A DNA stretch of 64,000 nucleotides from NCBI GenBank assembly GCA_034927685.1, contig JAYFPO010000012.1, forward strand, positions 1 to 64,000, written 5' to 3'. The stretch comes from RGIG3159 sp034927685 (GTDB lineage Bacteria > Bacillota > Clostridia > Oscillospirales > Oscillospiraceae). Made by a program: the position numbers and the translations under genes. The notes under the pieces are model-generated. The model did no database searches, was not told the origin of the DNA, and saw only the letters and a list, made by a program, of their open reading frames with translations. Positions 49,141-57,825 of this stretch are shown one piece after another. Positions within the stretch are counted from its first letter, which is position 1, and the number at the start of each line of letters is the position of its first letter.

Positions 49141-49953
49141 TTACCGGGACAACAGGGAAAGCTCCGGCTCGAAGCCGAGGCCGTAGCGGGCGTCGGTCGT
49201 CTCGATGGTGCGGCGAATGCACCGGTAGGTAAATTGCAGCGCGGTCTCCGCCGCCTGCAGGAACGGCACGCCCGCCACCAGCTTCCCGCAGAGCGCCGAG
49301 GCGAAGGTGTCGCCGGTGCCGTGGAGATACGTATCGGCATAGGGGGTTTTCAGCACCTCCCGGACGCCGGGCGCGGCGGCCAGAAGGCCGATCTCGCTTT
49401 CCCCGAAGCGGACGCCGGTCAAAACCACCTGCCGGACGCCCAGCGCAAAGAGCGGACGGAGCAGCCGCTCCATCTCCCCCTCGTCGTAGCCATCGCCCCG
49501 GTACTCCACGTCGGCCAGCAGCGCGGCCTCCGTCACGTTTGGCGTAATCAGGTCCGCGCCGCGGCAGAATTCCCGCATCCCCCGGACAAATTCCCCGTCA
49601 AAGATGCTGTAGAGCCGCCCCCGGTCGCCCATCACGGGGTCGACAAAGCGCGGCAGCTCCCGTGGGAGGACAAAGTCCCGCACCAGAGCAAGCTGGCGGA
49701 CCGAGCCGAAGTAGCCGGTCATCACGGCGTCGAAGCGCAGCCCCAAACGCTCCCAGTGCGCCAGGATTTTCTTCATTTCTTCGGTCAGATCCAGAAACGT
49801 ATAGCCCTGAAAGTCACCGGTGTGGGTGGACAGCAGCGCCGTCGGCAGGATCACGCATTCGTGACCGCAGGCCGACAGCACCGGAAGCGCCACCGTATTG
49901 GAACATTTGCCGAAGCAGGATACGTCCTGCACGGAGAGGATCCGCTGTTGCAT
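49141..49953 (-). CDS. Pyridoxal/pyridoxamine kinase
   Basis: A 270-residue PfkB-type kinase of the PdxY/PdxK branch. It opens QQRILSVQDVSCFGKCSNTVALPVLSACG and has PTALLSTHTG, DPVMGDRGRLYSIF and TPNVTEAALL. The catalytic loop HGTGDTFASAL (about residues 211-221) carries the base Asp. It phosphorylates pyridoxal, pyridoxine or pyridoxamine for PLP salvage. The gene lies 12 bp downstream of phoU in the same direction, so it may be expressed with the pst operon, although the functional link is unclear. Confidence 0.9.
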   Translation of the reverse strand: MQQRILSVQDVSCFGKCSNTVALPVLSACGHECVILPTALLSTHTGDFQGYTFLDLTEEMKKILAHWERLGLRFDAVMTGYFGSVRQLALVRDFVLPRELPRFVDPVMGDRGRLYSIFDGEFVRGMREFCRGADLITPNVTEAALLADVEYRGDGYDEGEMERLLRPLFALGVRQVVLTGVRFGESEIGLLAAAPGVREVLKTPYADTYLHGTGDTFASALCGKLVAGVPFLQAAETALQFTYRCIRRTIETTDARYGLGFEPELSLLSR

Positions 49954-49965
49954 GGGGTTGCCTCC

Positions 49966-50631
49966 TTAGTTTTGGGGAACCACACCGTCCTTGGAACGGA
50001 CGCCGGTGATGGAATATTCCACCCACTCGGCGATATTGGTCGCATGGTCCGCGATGCGCTCCAGATATTTTGCGATCATCAGAAGATCGATGTCATAGGC
50101 GCCCTTTGTGTTGTCCGCGGCGATCTGCGCGATCAGCGTCTCCCGGACGTGGTCGAACCAGCGGTCCACCACGTCGTCGTAGGCGATGACGCTGCGCGCC
50201 AGCGCGAGGTCGCGCCCGAGAAACGAGTTCACGCTGTCGTTCACCATTTTGATGGCCTCGCGGGCCATATCCTTCAGGCAGGCCAGCGGCTGGCTGCCGC
50301 TCTTCAGAATGGTCCCGGCCAGCTCGGCGATGTCCGAAGCCTGATCCCCGATGCGCTCCATGTCGGAGATCATCTTCAGGGCCGACGAGATATCCCGCAG
50401 GTCCGCCGCCACCGGCTGCTGCTGCAAAAGCAGCCGCAGGCAAAGGGTCTCAATCTCCCGCTCCTGCCGGTCGATGCCGGCGTCCACCTCGAACACCTTG
50501 GGCAGCAGCTCCGGCTGGCCCAGAAACAGCGCCTCGAGGGCCAGTGAAATGGCCTGCTCGCACATCCCGCCCATTTTGGTCATTTCGCGGTGCAGCACGG
50601 CAAGCTGCTCGCGATACGCTTCCCGCATCAT
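49966..50631 (-). CDS. phoU: Phosphate uptake regulator PhoU
   Basis: A 221-residue all-helical protein with two PhoU repeats; the metal-binding motifs appear as MERIGDQASDIAEL (first half) and LERIADHATNIAEW (second half). PhoU links the Pst transporter to the PhoR kinase and lowers phosphate-starvation signalling. The start overlaps the pstB stop (ATGA), so translation is coupled; the second ATG is equally well spaced from GGGGAGG. It is the last gene of the pst cluster before the pyridoxal kinase. Confidence 0.95.
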   Translation of the reverse strand: MMREAYREQLAVLHREMTKMGGMCEQAISLALEALFLGQPELLPKVFEVDAGIDRQEREIETLCLRLLLQQQPVAADLRDISSALKMISDMERIGDQASDIAELAGTILKSGSQPLACLKDMAREAIKMVNDSVNSFLGRDLALARSVIAYDDVVDRWFDHVRETLIAQIAADNTKGAYDIDLLMIAKYLERIADHATNIAEWVEYSITGVRSKDGVVPQN

Positions 50632-51383
50632 CCAAACCTCCCCGAAATATAAGCTTCCGTCTGTTTTTCCTTTGGCATGGAGAAAATCTGCGTGGTGTCG
50701 CCGTACTCGACCAGCTCGCCCAGCAGGAAAAAGGCCGTCTGATCCGAGACACGCGCGGCTTGCTGCATATTGTGGGTCACCATAACTACAGTATACCGGC
50801 TTTTGAGGGTGAAAATCAAGTCCTCAATTTTCGCCGTGGAAATGGGGTCCAGCGCGCTGGTGGATTCATCCAGCAGCAGGATTTCCGGCTGGACCGCCAG
50901 CGCGCGGGCAATGCAGAGGCGCTGCTGCTGGCCGCCGGAGAGGCCGAGGGCGTTGGCCTTCAGCCGGTCCTTGACCTCGTCCCAGATGGCGGCGTCCCGC
51001 AGCGACGTTTCCACCAGCGCGTCCAGCTCCCGCTTTTTCTGCGCGCCCTGGGTCCGGGGGCCGTAGGCCACATTGTCGTAGACGCTCATGGGAAAGGGAT
51101 TCGGCTTTTGGAACACCATCCCGATGCGCCGCCGCAGGGCGGTGACGTCCACCGAGCCGCCATAGAGATCCATCTCGCCGCAGCGGACGCTCCCCTCCAC
51201 CCGGACGCCGGGCACGAGATCGTTCATCCGGTTCAGCGTCCGCAGAAAGGTGGATTTCCCGCAGCCGGAGGGACCGATCAGCGCGGTGACCTGGTTTTCA
51301 CGAATGCCCACCGTGATGTTGCGGAGCGCCTGATGGCTCCCATACCACAGGTTCAGATCCTGTATGTCCATCAAATTGTTCAT
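50628..51383 (-). CDS. pstB: Phosphate ABC transporter ATPase PstB
   Basis: A 251-residue ATPase. The start is ATG 51383 (MNNLMDIQDLNLWYGSHQAL) behind AAAGGAAACACG; the frame is open far upstream, but that sequence belongs to pstA in another frame. Walker A GPSGCGKST, Q-loop FQKPNPFP, signature LSGGQQQR and Walker B ILLLDESTSALDP are complete. It drives phosphate import through PstA and PstC. It overlaps pstA by 4 bp and phoU by 4 bp. Confidence 0.95.
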   Translation of the reverse strand: MNNLMDIQDLNLWYGSHQALRNITVGIRENQVTALIGPSGCGKSTFLRTLNRMNDLVPGVRVEGSVRCGEMDLYGGSVDVTALRRRIGMVFQKPNPFPMSVYDNVAYGPRTQGAQKKRELDALVETSLRDAAIWDEVKDRLKANALGLSGGQQQRLCIARALAVQPEILLLDESTSALDPISTAKIEDLIFTLKSRYTVVMVTHNMQQAARVSDQTAFFLLGELVEYGDTTQIFSMPKEKQTEAYISGRFG

Positions 51384-52237
51384 CGTGTTTCCTTTCGTTT
51401 CATTCGCCGCGTGACGGCGCGGGCCGCCAGATTCAGCAGCAGCGTCATGAGCAGCAGAACTGCCGCGATGGCAAAGGCCACGTCGGTCTCTCCCCGCTCG
51501 CCCGCGTAGACATAGAGCGCTACGGTCAGCGTCGCCGAGGAGGACTGGAGCGCCGTGGCAAAGTCGCTCAGCACCAGTCCGAAGCCCGCCGTGAACAGCA
51601 GCGCCGCGGATTCCCCCACGATCCGGCCAACGGCCAGAATGCAGCCGGTCGCGATGCCGTCCACAGCGCTGGGCAGCACCACGGTGCGGATCATATGGAA
51701 CTTGCCCGCGCCCAGCGCCAGCGCGCCCTCGCGGTAGGCCTGCGGCACGGTCTTGAGGCTTTCCTGCGTGGTCCGCACCACGGTCGGCAGGATCATCATG
51801 ACAAGCGTCAGGCCGCCCGCCAGAATTCCCTGCCGCAGCCCCAGAAGCTGGATGAACACCAGCATACCGACGAGGCCGAACAGGATGGAGGGGATGCCGG
51901 ACAGCGTCTCCATGGCAAACTCGATGGCCCCAACCAGCCGCGGACTCCCGGCATATTCGGTCAGATAGACCGCCGCGCCCACGCCGAGCGGCAGCACGAT
52001 CGCCATGGCGACCAGCACCAGATAGAGCGTATTCAGAATATTGGGCAGGATTCCCACCGTATCCCGCAGATAGCTGGACTGCGTGGAGAGCAGCTGCCAG
52101 CTCAGGTTCGGCAGGCCGCGCCAAAAGATGTAGGCGAGGATGCCGAGCAGCAGCGCGCAGGTCACGCCGACCGCCAGAACCATGGCGCCCCGCAGCGCCG
52201 CGCCGCGCACGCGGCGGCGAACAGAAAGCGGTTCCAT
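51380..52237 (-). CDS. pstA: Phosphate ABC transporter permease PstA
   Basis: A 285-residue membrane protein with six predicted segments (MVLAVGVTCALLLGILAYIFW first). The EAA-like cytoplasmic loop is QAYREGALALGAGKFHMIRTVVLPSAVDGI around residue 165. It pairs with PstC. Its ATG shares one base with the pstC stop (TAATG) and its stop overlaps the pstB start. Confidence 0.95.
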   Translation of the reverse strand: MEPLSVRRRVRGAALRGAMVLAVGVTCALLLGILAYIFWRGLPNLSWQLLSTQSSYLRDTVGILPNILNTLYLVLVAMAIVLPLGVGAAVYLTEYAGSPRLVGAIEFAMETLSGIPSILFGLVGMLVFIQLLGLRQGILAGGLTLVMMILPTVVRTTQESLKTVPQAYREGALALGAGKFHMIRTVVLPSAVDGIATGCILAVGRIVGESAALLFTAGFGLVLSDFATALQSSSATLTVALYVYAGERGETDVAFAIAAVLLLMTLLLNLAARAVTRRMKRKETR

Positions 52238-53106
52238 TAGCGCTTCCCCCGTTTCAGGCAGAGATTCAGCACGGCATTCAAAAGCAGGATGAACAGCAGC
52301 AGCGTCAGGCCGATGGAGTAGAGCGCCTGCCGCTGCAAACTGCCGTAGGCGGCATAGGACATCTCCGAGGCGACGGCCGTCGTCAGAAAGCGGACGGAGC
52401 CGAGCAGGCTCGGCATATTGGCCACGTTGCCGGAGACCATGATGATGGCCATGGCCTCGCCGATGGCCCGGCCGACGCCCAGCACCACCGCCGCCGACAC
52501 GCCGCTTCTGGCCGCCGGCAGCGAGACGCGGAACCAGGTCTCCGTCTCCGTGGCCCCCAGGGCCAGCGATCCCTCCTCATACTCCTTCGGCACCGCCCGC
52601 AGGGCGGTCTCCGAGACGCTGACGATGGACGGCAGGATCATGACGGTCAGAACCAGGATCGCCGCCAGCAGGCAGGCGCCCGAGGACAGCCCGAATGCCC
52701 GCTGGATGGCGGGCACCAGCACGATCATGCCGACGAGTCCGTAGACCACGGAGGGAATGCCCGCCAGAAGCTGCACGGCGCCGCTGATGACCTCCGCCGC
52801 CTTCGGCGGGGCCGCCTTGGCGAGATACATCGCGGTCAGCAGGCCGATCGGCACGCCCAGCAGGCAGGCCCCCGCCGTGCCGTAGACCGAGGTCAGCAGA
52901 AACGGCAGGATGCCGAAGGACGGCTCCGCCGCCGTCGGCGCCCACACCTGCCCGAACAGGAATTCTTTCAGTCCAATCTCCCGGATGGCGGGCAGCCCGG
53001 ACACGATCAGATAAATACTGATGAGCAGCACAAAGGCCACGGACAGCACGCCGCAAAGCAGAAACAGGAGGCGCATCCCGTTTTCCAGCGCCGTTTTTCG
53101 TTTCAT
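52237..53106 (-). CDS. pstC: Phosphate ABC transporter permease PstC
   Basis: A 289-residue permease with six predicted segments, opening MKRKTALENGMRLLFLLCGVLSVAFVLLISIYL. The loop KEYEEGSLALGATETETWFRVSLPAARSGV (about residue 170) is the EAA motif that meets PstB. The family signature GIPSVVYGLVGM is also present. It is separated from pstS by 55 bp, and pstA follows directly. Confidence 0.95.
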   Translation of the reverse strand: MKRKTALENGMRLLFLLCGVLSVAFVLLISIYLIVSGLPAIREIGLKEFLFGQVWAPTAAEPSFGILPFLLTSVYGTAGACLLGVPIGLLTAMYLAKAAPPKAAEVISGAVQLLAGIPSVVYGLVGMIVLVPAIQRAFGLSSGACLLAAILVLTVMILPSIVSVSETALRAVPKEYEEGSLALGATETETWFRVSLPAARSGVSAAVVLGVGRAIGEAMAIIMVSGNVANMPSLLGSVRFLTTAVASEMSYAAYGSLQRQALYSIGLTLLLFILLLNAVLNLCLKRGKR

Positions 53107-53161
53107 ATCGGTTCTCCTTTTTCGGAAAAGGCCTCTGCTGAGGCCTTCCGTGCGTCCTTGA

Positions 53162-53971
53162 TTACTTGATGGGAACCGCGCCCGCGTCGTAGATCAGGTC
53201 CGCCGCGTCCGCGGAGATGGCGAAGTCGAAGAACTTCTGGGCCGCCGCGGAGAGCGTCACGCCGTTCTTGGTGACCAGCACGAAGGGCCGCTGGATTTCG
53301 TAGCTGCCGTCCTTGACCGTCTCCTCGGTGCAGGCAACCCCGCCGACCGTCAGAATCTTGACGCCGGCCTGTCCTTCCGCCGCCGACAGGGACGCGTAGC
53401 CAATGGCGTTCGGGCTGCTTTTGACCGCCTCGATGACCGCGCCGGTGGAGGTCAGCTCCTGGCTGAGCACGCAGGCGTCGGCGGTGCCGGTGATGGACTC
53501 AAAGCCGTCCCGGGTTCCGGAGCCCGCTTCCCTGCCGACGCAGGCGACTTCGAGGTCGCCGCCGCCCAGCTCGCTCCAGTTCGTGATTTTCCCGGTGAAC
53601 AGGTCCGCGATCTGCTGCACCGTCAAATCCTCGACGGGATTTTTTTCGTTTACCACAATGGCGATGCCGTCCAGCGCCACGGTGGTGGCCGTCAGGCCGG
53701 TCTCCGTGTCCTTCAGGGCGCGGGAGGAAAGGCCGATGTCGCAGGTGCCGTTTGAGACGGCCTCAATGCCGGTGCCGGAGCCGGTGGCGTCGTAGGTGAC
53801 GGTGATGCCGCTGTTGTCCGCCATAAATTGCTCGGAGAGCGAGCCGATCACCTTTTCCATGGAGGTGGAGCCGTTGGTGGAGACCTGCCCGGACACCGAC
53901 TTTTTCGCGCAGCCGCACAGCGCCGCAAGCAGCAGCGCCGCCGTCATGACCATTGCCAGATATTTCTTCAT
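53162..53971 (-). CDS. pstS: Phosphate-binding lipoprotein PstS
   Basis: A 269-residue lipoprotein. The signal MKKYLAMVMTAALLLAAL ends at the lipobox LCGC, so Cys21 is lipid-modified. The phosphate-binding motifs STNGSTSMEKV near the start, DATGSGTGIEAV, and GREAGSGTRDGFES follow. It delivers phosphate to PstCA. Upstream (53972-54070) several TTTAA-type elements spaced about 11 bp could be PhoP-binding sites, but I cannot assign a clear Pho box. It is the first gene of pstSCAB-phoU. Confidence 0.95.
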   Translation of the reverse strand: MKKYLAMVMTAALLLAALCGCAKKSVSGQVSTNGSTSMEKVIGSLSEQFMADNSGITVTYDATGSGTGIEAVSNGTCDIGLSSRALKDTETGLTATTVALDGIAIVVNEKNPVEDLTVQQIADLFTGKITNWSELGGGDLEVACVGREAGSGTRDGFESITGTADACVLSQELTSTGAVIEAVKSSPNAIGYASLSAAEGQAGVKILTVGGVACTEETVKDGSYEIQRPFVLVTKNGVTLSAAAQKFFDFAISADAADLIYDAGAVPIK

Positions 53972-54073
53972 ACTATCCTTCTCCTTTTCTTCAGATCCTT
54001 TGTACAGTTCCTATTTAACCGCGCAGATCTTAAATCCGAAACCAAAGACCGGTTAAATATACATCAAATTTAA

Positions 54074-54119
54074 GCCGGGAAACCGCCGCAAACTTAACAT
54101 TTTGCGGCGGTTTCCCGGC
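54074..54119 (-). terminator. 19-bp hairpin after the YtvI-type permease gene
   Basis: GCCGGGAAACCGCCGCAAA (54074-54092) pairs perfectly with TTTGCGGCGGTTTCCCGGC (54101-54119). It follows the stop of the gene at 54134 by 14 bases and insulates it from pstS. Confidence 0.8.
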
Positions 54120-54133
54120 AATCTCCCGGCATG

Positions 54134-55198
54134 CTACTGGGTCCGCGCGCCGAAGCCGCCGTAGACCCAGAACTGCCGCGCCAGCATGGCGGCGATGGGC
54201 AGAAAGATCATCCCGACGAAGCCGAACAGCTGAAATCCGGCGTACATGGAGAGCAGCGCCAGAAGCGGATTCAGCCCGATCTGCTTGCCGACGAGCCGCG
54301 GCTCCAGGCTTGTGCGGGTGGCGGCGGCCAGTCCATAGAGGATCAGGAGACCGGCGCCGAGCACCGTATTCCCCTGCAGCAGGCTCCAGACGCCCCAGGG
54401 GATAAGCACCGTGCCGATGCCCAGCACCGGCAGCGCGTCCACAACGGCGATAACCGCGCCCAGAACCAGAGGGAAGTCGATGCCGAGGATGAAAAGCCCG
54501 ACGCTGACCATGGCAAACGTAATCCCCATCAGCCGGAGCTCCGCCCGGAACCAGCCGCCCAGCGCCTGCTTCATATGGCCGCCCAGATTTTCCAGCTTCT
54601 TCCGCCAGTCGGCCGGGATCCTCGTCTTTCCCCAGTGGAACACGGTCTGCCGCTCCGCGGAGATCATAAAGCTGGCGACCACGGTGGTGACCAGGAAGAT
54701 GAAAATACCGGGCACCTTGCCGACCACGCCGGAGGCCAGGGAAAAGACCAGCCCGCTGCCGCGCTCAATCAGCGTCGAGGTGCTGGAAAACAGCTTTTCG
54801 ACCCAGGCGCGCAGCGCCAGCCCCAGTCCGTCCGGCACCTTATCCGAAAGCTTCAGCAGTGCCTCCTTCAATGCCTCCATGGGCCCGCGCAGCCCCTCCA
54901 GCAGCGCCGGGAGGCGCGCGGAAAGCTTCGTGATCTCCGTGGCGCAGGTCTGAAACAGCAGAAAGAGGATCAGGCTGAGCATCAGGAACAGCACGGCCAT
55001 GATGAGCGCCGAGGCGCAGCTCCGCGGCAGCTTCCAGCGGCTTTCCAGCCGTCGGACGGCAGGCTCCGCCAGCTGGGAGAGAAGAAACCCGATCAAAAAC
55101 GGCAGCAGGACCGGCAGCAGGAAGCGGAACAGCAGGAAAATCAACGCGCAGCAGAGGGCGATATAGAGCAGGAGCGTCAGAAAACGATGCTCGGTCAT
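54134..55198 (-). CDS. YtvI/AI-2E-type permease, probably sporulation-linked
   Basis: A 354-residue polytopic membrane protein. ATG 55198 (MTEHRFLTLLLYIALCCALIF) has a GGCGG-type site upstream; the frame is open 41 codons further without support. About seven to eight segments are predicted, in the pattern of the AI-2E transporter/YtvI superfamily (LLPVLLPFLIGFLLSQLAEPAVRRLE, GIPxVLG-type ALPVLGIGTVLIPWGVWSLLQG). The closest named type is the sporulation integral membrane protein YtvI. Its transported substrate is unknown. Confidence 0.85.
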   Translation of the reverse strand: MTEHRFLTLLLYIALCCALIFLLFRFLLPVLLPFLIGFLLSQLAEPAVRRLESRWKLPRSCASALIMAVLFLMLSLILFLLFQTCATEITKLSARLPALLEGLRGPMEALKEALLKLSDKVPDGLGLALRAWVEKLFSSTSTLIERGSGLVFSLASGVVGKVPGIFIFLVTTVVASFMISAERQTVFHWGKTRIPADWRKKLENLGGHMKQALGGWFRAELRLMGITFAMVSVGLFILGIDFPLVLGAVIAVVDALPVLGIGTVLIPWGVWSLLQGNTVLGAGLLILYGLAAATRTSLEPRLVGKQIGLNPLLALLSMYAGFQLFGFVGMIFLPIAAMLARQFWVYGGFGARTQ

Positions 55199-55304
55199 AG
55201 CTTGCCGCCTTTCTGAAATTTTGGTTGCCCGGTGGGATTTTTTATGGTAGGATGTACGCGAGAGAAAAACATTTTCTGTGAATATGTCCAGGGAGGGTTC
55301 GAGA

Positions 55305-55745
55305 ATGGCACAGCACAGCAAGTTTTATATTGTGGAGGCTTCCGCGCTGCCGGAGATCTTTCTCAAAGTTGCGGAGGCCAAGCGGATGCTGTCCTCCGGG
55401 GAAGCGACAACGGTCAACGAGGCCACCAGGAAAACCGAGATCAGCCGCAGCGCGTTTTACAAGTACAAAGACGCCATTGCTCCCCTGCAAAATCTTATGG
55501 CGGGAAGAATCCTGACATTCCAGATGCTGCTCCAGGACCGATCCGGCGTTCTCTCCTCCATACTTAGCATTTTTGCCGGTTCTGGCGCAAATATACTGAC
55601 GATCAACCAAACAATCCCACAAAATGGCTGCGCCATGGTCACCATCACCGCGGAGACCACCGAGCTTCGGTGCGTCGTGGAGGAGCTGCTGCGCCAGGTG
55701 GAGCAGACCACCGGCGTGGTGCGGGCGGAGATCGTCGCGGGATAA
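55305..55745 (+). CDS. ACT-domain protein (PheB-like)
   Basis: A 146-residue protein; ATG 55305 (MAQHSKFYIVEASALPEIFLKV) follows GGGAGGG. The N-terminal part (LKVAEAKRMLSSGEATTVNEATRKTEISRSAFYKYKDAI) is a helix-turn-helix-like region. The ACT domain is at about residues 70-145 (TFQMLLQDRSGVLSSILSIFAGSGANILTINQTIP). This is the layout of the PheB/YszB-type UPF0735 family, often beside homoserine dehydrogenase or aspartokinase. The aspartokinase gene 117 bp downstream fits that pattern; it may take part in amino-acid-dependent control. Confidence 0.9.
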   Translation: MAQHSKFYIVEASALPEIFLKVAEAKRMLSSGEATTVNEATRKTEISRSAFYKYKDAIAPLQNLMAGRILTFQMLLQDRSGVLSSILSIFAGSGANILTINQTIPQNGCAMVTITAETTELRCVVEELLRQVEQTTGVVRAEIVAG

Positions 55746-55862
55746 GCGGACTCCCGTTCGAGCCGATTCACCAGGATTCGCCCTGCGGCATAGGATGCGT
55801 CGAAGCCGGAATGCCGCGCGGCGCGCGCGGCGGCACGGCGCAGCCCAACAGGAGGTCCTACG

Positions 55863-56843
55863 ATGGCATTGATCGTTCAGAAGTTCGGCGGCAGCTCCCT
55901 GGCCGGTCCCGAACGTCTTTTAAACGCCGCGGATATCATTGCGGCGGCTTACAGCCAGGGCAATTCTGTGATCGCGGTACTCTCCGCCCGCGGCGACACC
56001 ACCGACCGGCTGCTGGCGGAGGCACAGGCCATCCATCCGGAGCCGCCGCCCCGGGAGCTGGATCTGCTGCTCTCCGTGGGCGAGCAGATCTCCGTGGCGC
56101 ATATGGCCATGGAGCTGGCAAAGCGCGGCCTGCCGGCGGTGGCGCTGACCGGCTGGCAGGCGGGCATTCGGACAGACAGCGTCTTTGGCGACGCCAGAGT
56201 CCATCATGTGACCGGTGAGCGGATCCGCCGGGCGCTGGCGCAGAACAAAATCGTGTTGGTGACCGGGTTTCAGGGCATTTCCGAGCAGGGCGACATCACG
56301 ACCCTGGGCCGCGGCGGCTCCGACACCACAGCCGTGGCGCTGGCCGCGTTTCTCGGCGCCGACGCCTGTTACATTTATACGGACGTGGCGGGCATCTATA
56401 CCGCCGACCCCAGAGAACTCTCCGAGGCCAGGAAGCTGGACGCAATCTCCTACGCGGATATGCTGATGATGGCGCAGCAGGGCGCAAAGGTGCTGCACAG
56501 CCGCTGCGTGGAGCTGGCAATGGAGCATCAGCTCACGTTCGAGGTGCGCTCGTCCTTCACCGGCGCGCCGGGCACCGTGGTGGGGCCGCGGGATGAGCGG
56601 CGCTTTTGCGGCATCGCGGTGAAGCGCGGCATCCGGCTGCCGACGGTGGAGGGACGCGTTTCGAGGATCAGCGTCATCGGCGCGGCCTGCGGGGAAAAAG
56701 AGACGGCGGTGCAGGTGCTGCGGGCGCTGGGCAGCCTTCCCCTCTGCCAGCTCGCCCAGAAGGAGCGCTGCGTTTCCGCCTATGTTCCGGAGGAAGTGAC
56801 CGGCGAAGCCGCCCGGATTCTGCATTATCTGTTTTTGTCCTGA
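55863..56843 (+). CDS. Aspartokinase with shortened regulatory region
   Basis: A 326-residue enzyme; AGGAGG precedes the ATG. The kinase domain is complete: KFGGSSLA (residues 7-14), TTDRLL, GFQG and TLGRGGSDTTA, with Asp and Glu substrate residues in the region of YTDVAGIYTADPR. Standard aspartokinases have about 400 residues, with two ACT domains; here only about 85 residues follow the kinase domain, enough for one ACT-like unit (GIRLPTVEGRVSRISVIGAACGEKE...). It phosphorylates aspartate for lysine, threonine, methionine and diaminopimelate synthesis. Feedback control is likely altered. Confidence 0.85.
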   Translation: MALIVQKFGGSSLAGPERLLNAADIIAAAYSQGNSVIAVLSARGDTTDRLLAEAQAIHPEPPPRELDLLLSVGEQISVAHMAMELAKRGLPAVALTGWQAGIRTDSVFGDARVHHVTGERIRRALAQNKIVLVTGFQGISEQGDITTLGRGGSDTTAVALAAFLGADACYIYTDVAGIYTADPRELSEARKLDAISYADMLMMAQQGAKVLHSRCVELAMEHQLTFEVRSSFTGAPGTVVGPRDERRFCGIAVKRGIRLPTVEGRVSRISVIGAACGEKETAVQVLRALGSLPLCQLAQKERCVSAYVPEEVTGEAARILHYLFLS

Positions 56844-56861
56844 AAAAAAGAAACGCATCTG

Positions 56862-56890
56862 TTGACAGAGCACGAAAACTGTGATAGGAT
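56862..56890 (+). promoter_or_regulatory. Promoter of the infC-rpmI-rplT operon
   Basis: TTGACA (56862-56867) and TAGGAT (56885-56890) with a 17-base spacer. Confidence 0.75.
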
Positions 56891-56896
56891 AGCTAT

Positions 56897-57030
56897 GCGA
56901 AAAGAAGAAGGAGCGTCGGCGCCCTCACCTCCAGCTCAGGCAAAGAGGTCCAACATCGATTGTCATTCCGGCTTGCCGGGATATGTCTTTGTGCGGGTGC
57001 CTTGTGCATCCGCATTTTTTGTATGAAATC
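56897..57030 (+). promoter_or_regulatory. L20 leader with terminator
   Basis: The region between the promoter and infC ends in the stem TGCGGGTGC/GCATCCGCA (56992-57000, 57006-57014) and six T, a terminator in front of the gene. In Bacillota this place holds the ribosomal L20 leader, in which excess L20 stabilises early termination. The exact fold of the upstream part was not resolved here. Confidence 0.75.
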
Positions 57031-57046
57031 AAGGAGGTGCTTTACC

Positions 57047-57562
57047 ATCGGCAAATTAGATCACGAGCTCAATGAGGAAATCCGGGACAAAGAAATCCGC
57101 GTCATTGGCGCAGATAGTTCGCAGCTTGGCATTATGTCCGCCGCGACCGCGCTGAATATGGCCGCCGAGCAGGAACTGGATCTGGTGAAAATCTCGCCCA
57201 ACTCCACTCCCCCGGTCTGCAAGATTATGGACTACGGTAAGTTCCGTTTCGAGCAGATGAAAAAGGAGAAGGAAGCGAAGAAAAACCAGCATGTGGTGGA
57301 GATCAAGGAGGTCAGAATGTCCCCCAACATCGACACCAACGACTTTAACACGAAAGTGAAAAGCGCACAGAAGTTCCTGAAAGAAGGGGACCGGGTCAAG
57401 GCCACGGTTCGTTTTCGCGGCCGTGAGATGGCGCATACGTCCATCGGGCATGAGCTGCTGATCCGGTTTGCCCAGGAATGCGCCGAGATCGCCGTCGTCG
57501 ACAAATCTCCAAAGCTGGACGGCCGGCATATGTCCATGTTTATTTCCCCGAAAAAAACATAA
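57047..57562 (+). CDS. infC: Translation initiation factor IF-3
   Basis: A 171-residue protein if started at ATC 57047, 9 bases after AAGGAGGTG; the next in-frame ATG is far inside the conserved part (ATGTCC, 'MSAATAL') and upstream ATGs lie in the leader terminator. IF-3 genes in many bacteria begin with AUU or AUC, which IF-3 itself discriminates against, giving feedback. The protein reads NEEIRDKEIRVIGADSSQLGIMS, then the linker KKEKEAKKNQ and the C-terminal domain VEIKEVRMSPNIDTNDFNTKVKSAQKFL. It checks the start codon and keeps the 30S subunit free. Confidence 0.9.
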   Translation: MGKLDHELNEEIRDKEIRVIGADSSQLGIMSAATALNMAAEQELDLVKISPNSTPPVCKIMDYGKFRFEQMKKEKEAKKNQHVVEIKEVRMSPNIDTNDFNTKVKSAQKFLKEGDRVKATVRFRGREMAHTSIGHELLIRFAQECAEIAVVDKSPKLDGRHMSMFISPKKT

Positions 57563-57596
57563 GTTCAAAACACGAAAACACGGAAGGAGATCCACC

Positions 57597-57794
57597 ATGC
57601 CCAAGATGAAAACCCATAGCGGCGCCAAAAAGAGATTCAACCTCACCAAGACCGGCAAGGTCAAGAGAGCGCACGCCTTCAAGAGCCACATCCTCACCAA
57701 GAAGGATACCAAGCGCGGACGTCGGCTGAGAAGCACTACCTACGCCGACTCCACCAACACAGCTGCAATCAAAGAGATGATCCCTTACAAATAA
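57597..57794 (+). CDS. rpmI: Ribosomal protein bL35
   Basis: A 65-residue basic protein starting MPKMKTHSGAKKRFNLTKTG and ending NTAAIKEMIPYK, the standard L35 pattern, with GGAAGGAGA upstream. It is the second gene of the infC operon and should share control by the L20 leader. Confidence 0.97.
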   Translation: MPKMKTHSGAKKRFNLTKTGKVKRAHAFKSHILTKKDTKRGRRLRSTTYADSTNTAAIKEMIPYK

Positions 57795-57825
57795 GGCGAC
57801 CGTATCGATATAGGAGGATATACAA

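Noticed and set aside
51384..52124. Upstream extension of the pstB frame
   Set aside because: The open frame continues 247 codons above the PstB start, but that part lies within pstA in another frame, and PstB homology and the ribosome site place the start at 51383.
53972..54070. Possible Pho boxes upstream of pstS
   Set aside because: Several TTTAA-like elements about 11 bp apart were seen, but the match to a PhoP consensus is too loose to list as a feature.
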